A stretch of 64,000 nucleotides of DNA, taken from contig NC_134108.1 in NCBI RefSeq assembly GCF_040939455.1, positions 12,367,501-12,431,500 on the forward strand, in the 5' to 3' direction. This document shows, piece after piece, positions 1-10,314 of this stretch (its first letter is position 1; every line of letters starts with the position of its first letter). Under the pieces are notes generated by a model that saw only the letters and a list, made by a program, of their open reading frames with translations, did not search any database and was not told where the DNA came from. A program made the translations under genes and the position numbers. This DNA is from Microcebus murinus. Taxonomy: Eukaryota > Chordata > Mammalia > Primates > Cheirogaleidae.

Positions 1-873
1 TAAAATCCAGGTCCATGCAATTCCAAGGTCAGTGTGCTACATCCTCTATAGAGACTGATAAATGTAGAATCTTTGAGATGAAGGAGATCATCAACTCCAG
101 GCCTTCTACAAATTTCTAAAAATGACAATTAAGCAAATGCTTGAGCACTTCCAGCTATTTCACATGGGAGCTCATTTTTTTATTGGACATTTCCAATAAT
201 TTAAAAGTTCCACCTTATACTATATTTAGGTCTTCTATTATAACTTCTAATGTTCAGATATTGTTTTTCCCCAATAGAAAAATACATCATCCTTTCCCTG
301 AACATTATAATTTAGTTTTGAACCTGTGGGGAGTTTCATATTGAATCCTATTAAATAATAATTAAAGTACTTTAGGATAATATATTTTTGACACTGAAAA
401 ATGTATTTGATATTTTGTTTCATCAAAAATTAAATAGCGATCTCATCCGAATGTCTTTTAAAATAAAGATTGAAATATAGCTTATAATAAAATTAGATAT
501 TTTCTTTCTAGGCTGTGAAAATCATTAAAAATCATACTTCACCTTATTAAATTATTAGACTAATGCAGAAGAGCATTGTATCATTAGCAATGTGCATTTT
601 GGTATTAATTCAAAAAATATTAAATTATTTTATTTTTTCTTTATACTATAAAGTTCAAACACCCAGCTAAAATTTTGCTTTCCATTTATAGAAACTGGTT
701 GAATAAACCATACAATAGACTGATAGTGGTTCAGGTTTTTTGGATGCCCAGTATGTGTTCCCTTAGATATCTCTTAAATCAAATAAGTCTACAGCTGAGG
801 TTTGTCAGCTATGGTAATGCACATAGATTGGGGCTAAAATGATATTAGCTGTCATGGAATTGAACCTGAGCAG
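1..873. other. Unique AT-rich sequence, nothing recognised
   Basis: AT-rich non-repetitive DNA. Short open frames are present but have no recognisable domain, codon pattern or splice context. I see no repeat family here. Confidence 0.5.
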
Positions 874-1005
874 TCTCCCTTCCTCCCTTTTTCTTTCCTT
901 TCCCTGTTTCCTTCCTTCTCCCTCCCCACCTCCTTTCCTCTCTGCTTCCTTTCCTTCTTTTTCTCCTTTTCCTTTCACCCCTTCCTCTTCCTCCTCTTCC
1001 TCCTT
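874..1005. repeat. Homopyrimidine (CT-rich) tract
   Basis: About 130 bases that are almost entirely C and T on the + strand, with many CCTT, CTTCC and TTTCC words and only a few interruptions. It produces apparent Glu/Lys-rich or Ser/Pro/Phe-rich open frames on the two strands, which I treat as compositional artefacts. Such tracts can form intramolecular triplexes when mirror symmetric; only composition is seen here. Confidence 0.9.
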
Positions 1006-1505
1006 TTGCACAGCTTCATAGTTGAATCACCCAGATCCTGCTCCATGTGTTTTTCAGTGCGGGTGAACTGAACAGAATGTAAACATCCCTTAAATTGGAC
1101 AAGTACTTACTTCGGGGTCATTGAATAAACCTGAACTAAATGATGTGGTCGATTTTTCTGGTCACCCCTCATTTATCATTTATCTGTCTAGTAGCAACTT
1201 GCTGAGTCAATACACTCAGACTGTGGCAGTTGTCAGACCTCTATTTCCTCTCAAATTGACCTCTTAAAGATAAAGTCAGGCTAAGTATAAATTGAAGACT
1301 CATTGATATTTTAAAAATTGCTCTTCTCCTCTGCAGATTTGCATTAGAGACTGTGTCCACTTATACAAAAGGACAAATCCACCATTTTTATGCATTCATT
1401 TTTTGAAAACTTTTCATTTTTACTTTGTAATATTGGTAAAGTTTGTCAACCATTTTGGTATGGAATTTGAAATAAATCTTTTTCCTAAGGTTAAGTTAGC
1501 TTCAT

Positions 1506-1512
1506 GTATATA

Positions 1513-1561
<49 letters not shown>

Positions 1562-1592
1562 ATATATATCACACAAACACACATATATATAA
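1506..1592. repeat. Compound microsatellite (TG)n(TA)n ... (TA)n(CA)n
   Basis: A TG run passes into a TA run, then a central ACATGT, then another TA run and a CA-rich run. TG pairs with CA and TA is self-complementary, so the whole block is an imperfect palindrome centred near 1555-1558. The overlapping open frames on both strands encode Tyr/Ile runs and are not genes. Confidence 0.92.
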
Positions 1593-1774
1593 AATACACA
1601 AAAATACACAAACACATAGGCCAAGTAAATAATTGCATAAATATATTTTCATATTTTCTACAACAGAGTATGCTTTTCAAGTACTTATCAAGGACTGATT
1701 TCATCAAATGACCCATTTGTTAAACTTTTACATATGGTACTTACACTTAGCAAGAAATTCTGAGACAGAAGTGC

Positions 1775-1955
1775 AAGCCCCAGTTTTACACTTACTTGCC
1801 ATGTAAATTTGGCCAAATCACTTAAGCTTTTTGAGTCTTTGTCTTTTCATCTGTAAAATTAGGCTAATGATACCTATTCTAGTTTTTAAGTGGATAAAAT
1901 GAGATGATAAAGTATAGTTTATGTGGGCATAACTAAGAAAATGTAAAGTATTATC
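1775..1955 (+). repeat. MIR SINE fragment
   Basis: Contains the conserved MIR stretch in order: the 'aaatcactta' block, then 'cttttcatctgtaaaatt', then 'gataaaatgagatgata' and a decayed 3' part. Recognised from the family consensus; edges approximate. Confidence 0.75.
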
Positions 1956-3335
1956 TTTATTATATCACATTGAAAGTTGAGTTCCTACAGTTTTGTTAGG
2001 CTGCCATCATGTGACAGATGGTCATGTGGTCTAAGCCATAATGTGTGTAAAACCATATTAATTTTATAAACTTATTAAATTTTATGAATTTAATAAATTT
2101 GTACAAGGGACTTGGTACTGTCGCAGCTATGGGGCACTTGCAGCTTAATGAGACATGGCTTTGGACACATTATAATCTGGTACGGAGACAAACTATAAAA
2201 TATGTTATGATTGAGGCTTAAAGGAAAAGTACAATGGAGAATAAGGAAGGAAATGTTTAATTAATTCCAGTGAGATGTGAGAAGATCACAGAGTTTGTCC
2301 TTGTAAAATGAGTAGAGCTGACAACTGTCATAAATTGAGAAGAAAGCATATTTACGTTCTGACTCTATATTATGAAAAATATCTACATTACAACTAGTGA
2401 AAAATTATTAATGATGATATTTAAGAGCAAATTTAAAACAAAATTGCCAAAAACATAACTAAGTGCCTTCCCCAATATTCTTGCGTGTGTGTGTTTAATC
2501 AACTTATCTGGAAGGTTTGATTAGTCAACAGTTCTTTCTTGTGCCTTCCTAAGAGCTAGGTTTTGGTAATTGTCAAAATGTCCCAAGAGGGAGGACTCTT
2601 TGTCTTTGCTACATGTTGACAAGACAAGCCACCCTAGCTTGCGAGCTTGTCAACCTTTCTGCAATTAGAGCACCTGCTTCTTCTAGACTTGACAGAGGCA
2701 GACAAGTACAAGAGCAGCAGAAATGCAATAAAATTATATGCCAAGTAGTTGCAAATATCCAATCAATGACTCTTTTTTTTTTTTCTGAAAAGAAAGTGGC
2801 CTTTTCTTGACACCGATTTTGAGGGGATTTTTGTTTCTTTTTGGCATAGCATAGCCAAAGTAAACGTTAGATTTGAGTAGCTCTCTTTGGTAACGTTTTT
2901 AGGAGTATTTACAGCAATGTTTTCAATTGTAAATGGAATTATTTACTGAGAATTACCTTTCCCATGTTAAGTCAAAGTTCATCATAAATGTATGTATGTA
3001 TGTAAAATGTTAAATTTATTATGAATACATTTAGGGAAATCTGGGGAATGGAGAAAATAAAAGAAATTATCCCAATCCCACTCTAGATACTACTTGATAT
3101 TTTATTATCCGTTTTTTTACCTTCTTTCCAATACGCCTGATTATCTATGGGCCTGCCTACCACTCTATCTATTCTCCACAGTCTGTCTACACCATTACAG
3201 TCATACCTTGTTTTGTTTATAGAATTTTCAAGGTATTGAGCTTGGATTTTTCTAAAATCTTAATAATTATGGATTGTTATAGTTGTATCTTTTAAAAGAG
3301 TGAATATCCTATTGCAATGCACTGCCATACTGTTA
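1956..3335. other. Unique AT-rich stretch
   Basis: No recognisable repeat or gene. Contains a short TG run near 2484-2492, a T run near 2771-2782 and a small inverted repeat at 2615-2654. The AT-rich part at 2050-2100 has several 'aaatttat' palindromic words. Confidence 0.4.
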
Positions 3336-3339
3336 TATT

Positions 3340-3700
3340 TTTTACAATAAACTTTATTAAAGTATAATTCACATATAAGAACATGTACTTGTTTTAAGTA
3401 TATGTTTTGGTAAGATTTGACAAATGCATGCACCCATTGGACTTCCACCATGATCAAGATATGAAACATTTTCATCACCCTTTATACCCATCCCTGTCAA
3501 TTCTCCCCACCCACGCCCTAAGCAACGACTGATCTACTTTCTGTCATGATAGGTTAGATTTGTCTTTCTAGAGATTTATATAAATGGACTCGTACAGTAT
3601 TTACTCTTTTGTGCCTGGCTTCTTTCACTCAGCATACTGTTTGAGTCTCATCCATGCTGTTTTATTTATCAGTAGCCTGTTTCTCTTTATTTCTGAGTCA
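3340..3700 (-). repeat. Old L1 (L1M class) 3' UTR fragment
   Basis: On the + strand it reads as the reverse complement of an ancient L1 3' UTR: 'aaactttattaaagtataattcacata' type start, 'atcaagatatgaaacattttcatcaccc', then 'tctactttctgtc' and 'tggcttctttcactcagcat'. Diverged and without target-site duplications that I can see. Confidence 0.7.
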
Positions 3701-3942
3701 TACTGTTAGATTTTTAGGCTGATCTGAGTTTTTTGTTGAATCATACGCATACTTCAAAGCATTTACATTAATATGTAGAACTTTGCTGAAATATCTGAGT
3801 AAATGGGTATGAACAATTTTATAGTCCTGGATTACATAGATATAAAAAATGTTGACATTCTCAGTTTCCCTTTAACTATCCTGGTTTCCTTGTTAAATGA
3901 TTAACAAAATGCTGGTCACTATGTATGGTAAATGATCTCACT

Positions 3943-4110
3943 AGTTTCTGGATTTGGGAAGTTACATAACCTGGAAAACCTCAGTTTCCTCACATGGAAA
4001 ACTGGTATACTACTACTTTCTAGAAAAACTTTGATATTGTAAATGAATATGTGTAATAAGTCTTCTAGTAAATTGCCTATTTAGTGGGCACTCAATTGAT
4101 AGCTATTAGC
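3943..4110 (+). repeat. MIR SINE fragment
   Basis: Contains 'aacctcagtttcctcacatgg' followed by a decayed middle and a 3' part ending in 'gggcactcaattgatagctatta', matching the MIR order on the + strand. Confidence 0.72.
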
Positions 4111-5495
4111 ATTAATTTGCTTCAGTTTCTTTAATGATAATAGTGACGCTGAAATTCCTCAGAGATGTTTGCAAGTCATTTGGATTTTTATTGTCATTTG
4201 CACATTTATGTCTACCTCCTCTTGGCTATGTAGCAGTGCTAGCAGCAGGCAGGAGCACAAGCAGGACAGCAGATCCAGGTAGGGAGGTGTCCTGGGTAAA
4301 AGCTCTACCTGGACCTCTCTGGCTCTGTCACTGGTTTTAGTAGTTCCCGCCAATGGACTATGGCTCCTTCAGTGATTGGTTTCACCTCTTAAAACTGATG
4401 GTTACACTATTATTATTCTACTCCTACCACTTTTATAAGGGAGGCTTCTCATATTCTTCACTCTGCTACTTTGTCTGCAATTGTGCAGTCACCTTTTGAG
4501 GCTGCTTAACATCTACCGAGAATAAGAAAAAGTGCCCTTCATGTTGTCAGCCCAGTGTGCAGAGACTCAATCCTAGGGCTCATGGCCAAATCTCTCCTCT
4601 GTTTCAAAGTGTTGCTTTGCCCTGCTTTGTACATTACCTACCTGTACATCAGCCAGCCTTAGCTCTAGGTAAACAAAACAGTTTTTACATAAATTAGCTC
4701 TAACAAACTGTTTATAAAGCCAAGAATGGTAGTAGTTATTATTTCATCTTTCCTTTGTGTTCCTCTAGCTCCTCTCTCTCTCCCTTCCTTCTGAAATCAA
4801 GAGGTAGGAAAAATATTAAAAAAGGAAGAAATACTGGAAATAAAAAAATAGATTGAGAGACATTGAAAAGAGAAATGAGAGTAAGAAAACAGAAAAAGGA
4901 AAAAGAATAATCACAGCTACATATTAGTTGTGGGAAGTAAATGCCATTGCCTAATATGTCCAATAGAAACCACGGCATCTGTGATAGAAGTTTTCTATTT
5001 CTAGTTTAACCAATGAACCTGTTATTGGCACTAAACTTTTCACAGGTTTTGAGAGTAAAAAGTTTAAACTGACTAATGAAAAATTTTCAATTGCGTATTC
5101 TTCAATACAGTATCAATTTGCTATTTGACTAATTATGAAACAAGTATTTTTAAAAATGTTGCTGCTGAAGTTTCTTGTTTCAGTTAACTTATCTCTTTCT
5201 GAACATTATATTTCTTCCATTTTAATTGAAAAAATAGGCTAACCAGTTATCACTCTCCACACAGCATGTTTCTACATAAAATGCTAGACTTTATATTGGT
5301 TCTTAGAAGCAATTTTAAATTTGGATTTAGAATCTGAAAAAAAACTCAATAGCAGCTCCAAATGGCACAGCCTTAGTTGGAACTGAGAATGTATTTTGTT
5401 AACTTTAACATTGATTCTCAGTTTAGTTTGTTCTTAGGAAAAGGGTAAACATTTTTAATGTATTAGAAGAAAACCCTATGTAAATGTGAACAAAA
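4111..5495. other. Unique stretch with a CT/GA-rich patch
   Basis: No recognised repeat or gene. Bases 4745-4910 show a strand switch from pyrimidine-rich (ctccctctct type) to purine-rich (ggaaaaagaaata type) sequence, a simple compositional feature. Confidence 0.4.
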
Positions 5496-5499
5496 CAGG

Positions 5500-5630
5500 C
5501 CTTTTTAAAATGTATACATGCAGGTAATGGTTATACTGAGAACCTAGACTTCTCCACTGCACAATTCACCCATGTAACAAAAAACCATTTGTACCCCTTA
5601 AATCTATTAAAATAAATTTTAAAAGGTATA
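5500..5630 (+). repeat. Old L1 3' end (L1MA/L1PB-like)
   Basis: Carries the phrase 'cttctccactgcacaattc', then 'catgtaacaaaaaaccattt', 'gtaccccttaaatctatt' and an 'aaaataaa' end, the hallmark 3' terminus of intermediate-age primate L1s. Strongly 5'-truncated. Confidence 0.72.
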
Positions 5631-5764
5631 GTGAGATACTGTCACCCAGAGAAATGTTTTTCAGAGGACTAAATTTTCCTGAGAGGTAAATTTGTTAATA
5701 GACACTCCTACAGTAAATTAGCAAAAGATTATGAAAAGAGGTAGATGGACAAGTTCAAAGATTT

Positions 5765-5935
5765 CCATATACTTACTACTCATTTGACTTTGGGAGAGCC
5801 ACTTGTATGTGTATTTTCTCATAAGTAAAATCAAGAATGTCATGCCCTATTTCATAAGGATTTTGTAAGAAATTAAGTAAAATATTCATGAAAAGCATTT
5901 ATCATACAACTTGGTATAAAATAATTAGCAATAGA
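5765..5935 (+). repeat. MIR SINE fragment
   Basis: Shows 'catttgactttgggagagccact', 'ttttctcataagtaaaatc', 'ataaggattttgtaagaaattaagt' and 'aaaagcatttatcatacaacttgg' in MIR order. Edges approximate. Confidence 0.68.
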
Positions 5936-6600
5936 TCATATATATTTGCTTGTGTTATTTTTTAAATACCATGTACTTCCCTTCAAAGATAAACTAAATA
6001 CAATAAATATAAATTTGCCTTCTTTTTGATGAAACTTCTAAAGTAGACAATTTTGAGCTGGGCACTTCCATTGGTGGTATGTACAGGTGAGTGGATTAGG
6101 GAGAGGAAGACTAGCTCCCCCAAAGTCTCCAAAATACACACATAATTTATATAGGGAAAACGTGCATATTCTTTGCTCCTTGCCACAAAGAAGTAATTGG
6201 GGAAAGACTTCCACCATGGGAAAGTAGAAAACTGGACAAAATATATGTAGCAACTTTTTTAGACAGTAGACAACCAGTAATTCATGACTGTGATTCCTAA
6301 GTATAGGGAAACAAGGAGATATGGAGGCACTTTTTCAATGGTGATGCAGGGAAGGAAATTCCAGGCAGAACAAGGGGCTCTCAACTGAATCAAAGAGATA
6401 GAGATCAACATTCAAGTATGCTAAATGGGCTGGAATTTGTAGAAGTATTCTAAAGATGACAGAACTATGAAAAACATGCTCTGGAAATTTGCATATTGAT
6501 CTCTTGGGTCTGTTTAACATTCAATAAAAAATTGCTAGTCATATGAAATTTTTAAAATATGAATCATAGTCAAGAGTCATTTCCTTAATGAAACTCTTAC

Positions 6601-6903
6601 TTTTTTATTTCGGCACATTATGGGGGTACAGATTTTAAGGTTTCAATAAATGCCCTTTCCCCTTCTCCCCCCACAAGTCTGAGTTTCCAGCATGACCATC
6701 CCCCAGATGGTGCACATCTCACTCATTATGTATGTATATATCCACCCCCCTACCCCCTCCCACCTGCCCTATACCCTATTACTGTAGTACCTATGTGTCC
6801 ACTTAGGTGCTGCTCAGTTAATACCAGTTTGCTGGTGAGTATATGTGGTGCTTGTTTTTCCATTCTTGGGATGCTTCACTTAGTAGTATGGGTTCCAGCT
6901 CTT
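6601..6903 (-). mobile_element. Lemur-type L1 3' end, 5'-truncated
   Basis: Begins with a T run (the complement of the poly-A tail) and 'atttcggcacattatggggg', followed by 'ccccagatggtgcacatctc', 'tcccacctgccc' and 'gggttccagctct'. The same sequence occurs as the 3' end of the full-length L1 at 40119-46684, so the subfamily is the same. Only about 300 bases are present. Confidence 0.9.
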
Positions 6904-6959
6904 AAATGACTTTCCATTTGTCTAAGAAACATTCCAATCTGAATTCCAATCTCCTTTTT

Positions 6960-7290
6960 TTTTCTCAACTCCAAGTCTTTGACATCTTCTTTCCTCTGCC
7001 CGGATCTCTGGGCATACTTCTGTATTTATCTTTCTAAATCCTAGTCCTCTTTCAGGTCTTAATTATAACATCAGCTCCTTAGTGAGTACGTTTAGGGTAA
7101 ACTCATTTACTGTTCCCTGTTCTGTGTTTCCAGAGTTGACTTGCTTTCCCTTTCCTAACCAGCCTCACAGTTACTCACCAATGGCCAGCAGGCTGCAGGA
7201 GGTCGGTCCCTGTTCTCTAGTGCTTCCAGCAGTGGCTGGCACATGACAGGCTCATGGCAAAAAGAAGGTGGAGTGAATTTGTGAACAAGC
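6960..7290 (+). repeat. L2 LINE 3' fragment
   Basis: Typical L2 3' region order: a Cys/Ser/Leu-rich CT block, 'tttcaggtcttaatt', then 'ggctggcacatgacagg' and a 3' end resembling 'gaatttgtgaac'. Diverged, as expected for this ancient family. Confidence 0.6.
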
Positions 7291-7384
7291 TCAGAGGCAG
7301 AAATTATTCATACATGGGAAGAACACTTCTTCCTTTGATCTTTTAGAAAAAGCATTAAAAAGGGTGTATATGCATCAAATTAGT

Positions 7385-7606
7385 TTTAACTGAACACCTA
7401 AGTCCACATATAGTAATGACATTCATAGTGTGTCAGGCAGATAGGAGGGGGGAAGAGGGGACAGGTGTATACCTACATAATAAGTGCGATGCACACCGTC
7501 TGGGGGACAGACACACTTGAAGCTCTGACTCGGGTGGGGCAAGGGCAATATATGTAACCTAAACATTTGTACTCCCATACCATGCTGAAATTAAAAAGAA
7601 AAAGAA
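7385..7606 (+). mobile_element. L1 3' UTR fragment, older than the lemur-type copies
   Basis: Shows 'taactgaacacctaagt', a purine-rich tract 'ggaggggggaagagggg', 'gcacaccgtctgggggacag' and 'gtactcccataccatgctgaaatt' followed by an A-rich tail. It is the same 3' UTR type as 32094-32353 but diverged and in the opposite orientation to the copy at 6601-6903. Confidence 0.85.
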
Positions 7607-7759
7607 AAGGGTGGATGTGGATAAGATACTTAAGGAGGCTACTGTAATATTTCAGGCAACAAATTAAAACATGTTGGCACTTGATTAGTATGTGAGTGAT
7701 AAGGATGGGGCTATATATTTTAATAGTGGTTAATCAATAAGCATACTTCTTTGGAAATT

Positions 7760-7937
7760 GGTTCTTTCTTTCTTTCTTTTTTTTATTTTGAGGTAAAGTT
7801 TCTCTCTGTTGCCCTGGCTAGAGTGCAGTGGCATCATCACAGCTCACTGCAACCTCAAATGCCTGGGCTCAAGTGATCCTTCTGCCTCGGCCTCTCAGAG
7901 TGCTAGGATTATAGGCATGAGCCACCATGCCCAGTTG
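7760..7937 (-). mobile_element. Alu-related SINE lacking its middle
   Basis: Reverse-complement Alu preceded by a T-rich run. The 3' portion resembles the right arm ('gttgccctggctagagtgcag', 'agctcactgcaacctc'), but the sequence ends with the left-arm start ('cggcctctcagagtgctagg', 'gagccaccatgcccag'). The segment between the arms is absent. It could be an internally deleted Alu or an unusual monomeric Alu; it is not a complete dimer. Confidence 0.8.
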
Positions 7938-9183
7938 TTTGATTACTTCTCTACTTATTTTGGTGAAGCTTGAGCTCTTTTGGTTACTTCAGCGCTCAGA
8001 GCTCTTCTGGATATTAGTCAATATTCCTTCCCTTCATTGATTTTTTAAAAAAAATCACAATTCACCTTTAGTATTACCTCTTTAGAATATATGTTTTACC
8101 TGGAGATCACCTCAAATATTTACACAATCTAAATAGTATGAAAATGTCATGCATATAGAAGTTTTAGGGAAAAATTAGACTAGAAACTACTGTCTCAGAA
8201 ATATTTGTACAGAGAGATCTTTTTCAGGACTTCTCCTTAAGAAAATATTTTCTATTGAATGATTTGGGAGAAAGTATTTGAGAGTTTGAAAAATCATATT
8301 CTTTCCTCTATTTAAGGATAACAATTATGTGAGTCCAGAATTCAAAAGATAGGGCTTAGATCGCAGATTCATTACCTCACAGGCCCAAAGGAACCGTTGG
8401 TATGCAATTGCTTGGCTTGTAAATTAATGTCTTGGGATATTTTAGTACTAAGGCAGAAACAGTTAACTCATTTATTAGATCATTAAATATGATATTTCTG
8501 ATTTCAAATCAAAAGTGTAGCTTATTATATTGCAAACAAGAAGCAGTACAATTAAGCAAAGTATGCAGCTAAAGTATCACAGTTTTGCCATCTTAACGGT
8601 AGCTTGTTTATGCCAACAGCGAAGAAGCCTGGAGAGCGAGTGGTGATGACATCATGAAAGGTGATTTCCACAACTTGTTGAGAACTGTATATTTTTCCTC
8701 GTAAGAAGTGGTCCAAAGCCTGTAAGAAGTGGTAGTCAGTTGATGCAAGGTCTGGTGAATACGGTTGGTGACAGAGAGTCTCCAAGTAATTTGTAATTTG
8801 AGCAGTGTTGTTCGCAACCTGTGATCAAGCGTCGTCTTGCAAGAGGATCGGCCTGTTTGTGTTGACCAGTCTCAGAGGCTGAATCACAAGCATCCTCATC
8901 ATTTCATCTAGTTGGTTGTAGTAGACATCTGCTGTAATGGATTGACCAGGCTTCATGAAGCAGTGGTGGATAATACCAGCGCTGGACCCCCAGACAGACA
9001 CCTTTAGCTGTTTTTGATGAAAATTTGGTTTTGGACTGTGTTTCAGCACTTCATCTTTAGCCAACCATCATGCCAAATGCTTGCATTTGTCAAAAAGAAT
9101 CCCTTTAACATCACATGTAACAATGTGGTGTAAAAATGGTTTGTTTTTATGTCGTCACAAGAAAGAAAGGCAAGTTTCCAGAT

Positions 9184-9390
9184 CAGGGGTCCTCAAACTT
9201 TTTAAACAGGGGGCCAGTTCACTGTCCCTCAGACCGTTGGAGGGCCGTTGGAGAGTGCACCGCACATTCCACACCTGTGATGAGTCAGCTGTTAAGCAGG
9301 ACAGGCAGCAGCAGCAAAAACCCCTGGCTGGCCGGATAAATGTCCTCGGCAGCCGCATGTGGCCCACGTGCCATAGTTTGAGGACCCCTG
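9184..9390. mobile_element. Short non-autonomous hAT element (MITE)
   Basis: Bounded by perfect 16-base inverted ends (CAGGGGTCCTCAAACT at the left and its complement at the right) with no transposase in its 207 bases. It is flanked by an 8-base duplication with one mismatch, ttccagat (9176-9183) and ctccagat (9391-9398), as expected for hAT. It lies inside the mariner and is therefore younger. The end sequence resembles hAT families reported from several tetrapods, but the exact family cannot be assigned without a search. Confidence 0.9.
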
Positions 9391-9471
9391 CTCCAGATGA
9401 TTTCTCTTCAGATGCTCATTTAATTCATGTGGAACCCATCTGTCCAGCTCCTTTACCTTGCCGATTTGTTT

Positions 9472-9813
9472 GTTTCTTTCTTTTTTTTCAGACAGAATCT
9501 CACTCTGTTGCCTGAGCTAGAGTGCCATGGTGTCAGCCTAGCTCACAGCAACCTCAAACTCCTGGGCTCTAGCAATCCTACTGCCTCAGCCTCCTGAGTA
9601 GCTGGGACTACAGGCATGCAGGCATGCACCACCATGCCCGGCTAATTTTTTTTTCTATATATTTTTAGTTAGTCAATTAATTTCTTTCTATTTTTAGTAG
9701 AGACAGGATCTCACTCTTACTCAGGCTGATCTCAAACTCCTGAGCTCAAACGATCCACCCACCTTGGCCTCCCAGGTACTATGATTACAGGTATGAGCCA
9801 CCACACCCAGCCT
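9472..9813 (-). mobile_element. Lemur-type dimeric Alu
   Basis: A full dimer in reverse orientation: T run, right arm, then the 'ctatatatttttagtt' and 'aatttctttctattttt' insertion characteristic of strepsirrhine Alus, then the left arm ending in 'gagccaccacacccagcct'. It is flanked by a perfect 9-base target duplication gatttgttt (9463-9471 and 9814-9822). It interrupts the mariner. Confidence 0.93.
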
Positions 9814-10314
9814 GATTTGTTTCAAATGGTCCAATATTGTTGGAATAGTAACATCAAACTTTGCTGCTAATTCATGTGAAGATTGAGATGGATTCACTTC
9901 TACAACAGCTTTCAGCTCATCATTATCCACCTTGGTCTCAGGTTGCCCAGGTAGCTCATTTTCAAGATTAAAATCACCATAATGGAACTTTTCCAACCAT
10001 CAACATACTGTGTGTTCATTAGCCTCATCCTTTCTGAACATTTTGTTGGTATTTCTAGCTGTCTGCACTGCGTTGGTTTCAGGATGGAACTCATATTAAA
10101 AAACAACATGAATTTTTTACTTATCTGTGGTTTCACAAAAATTGCTTTAACAAAACTGCAAAAGATAATCACAAACCATAATGTGCGTTTGAAGGAATTA
10201 TGATGTATCTTCACAATAAAAATAAAACAAGAAGTATCAAAGTGAAGTGTCAGAGATATCAAATGTCAAACTTAGTACTTAAGGAAATCAGACATTTCAT
10301 ACTTAATAACCTAA

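Larger units (their letters stand above)
8552..10203 (-). pseudogene. Mariner transposase, decayed
   Basis: Read on the minus strand, pieces of a DD34D mariner transposase appear in order. A helix-turn-helix region lies near 9990-9815 (motif SQSSHELAAKFDVT). A first catalytic motif TCD lies near 9115-9109. Around 9047-8985 and further down are SPKPNFHQKQ and GQSITADVYYNQLDE, with ILLQDDA at the second catalytic site near 8830, and PYSPDLASTDYHF carries the third Asp near 8720. Stops and frameshifts break the frame, the hAT and Alu insertions split it, and the spacing between the second and third Asp is about two codons short. All three Asp codons are still readable, but no functional protein is possible. 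Confidence 0.85.
8475..10314 (-). mobile_element. Mariner DNA transposon with two later insertions
   Basis: The ends form recognisable terminal inverted repeats: 'ttagatcattaaatatgat' at 8475 matches the complement of 'ttaggttattaagtatgaa' ending at 10314, and a TA precedes the left end. After removing the hAT insertion (9184-9390) and the Alu (9472-9813) the length is close to 1.29 kb, normal for mariner. The ends differ from those of the Hsmar1-like element at 32954, so this is a different mariner lineage. The family name is not established. Confidence 0.85.

Noticed and set aside
805..1021. Glu/Lys-rich and Ser/Pro-rich open frames on opposite strands
   Set aside because: Both are products of the homopyrimidine tract and have no other gene evidence.
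1403..1716. Overlapping frames of about 100 codons on both strands
   Set aside because: They run through the TG/TA microsatellite; the Tyr/Ile/Val runs are repeat translations.
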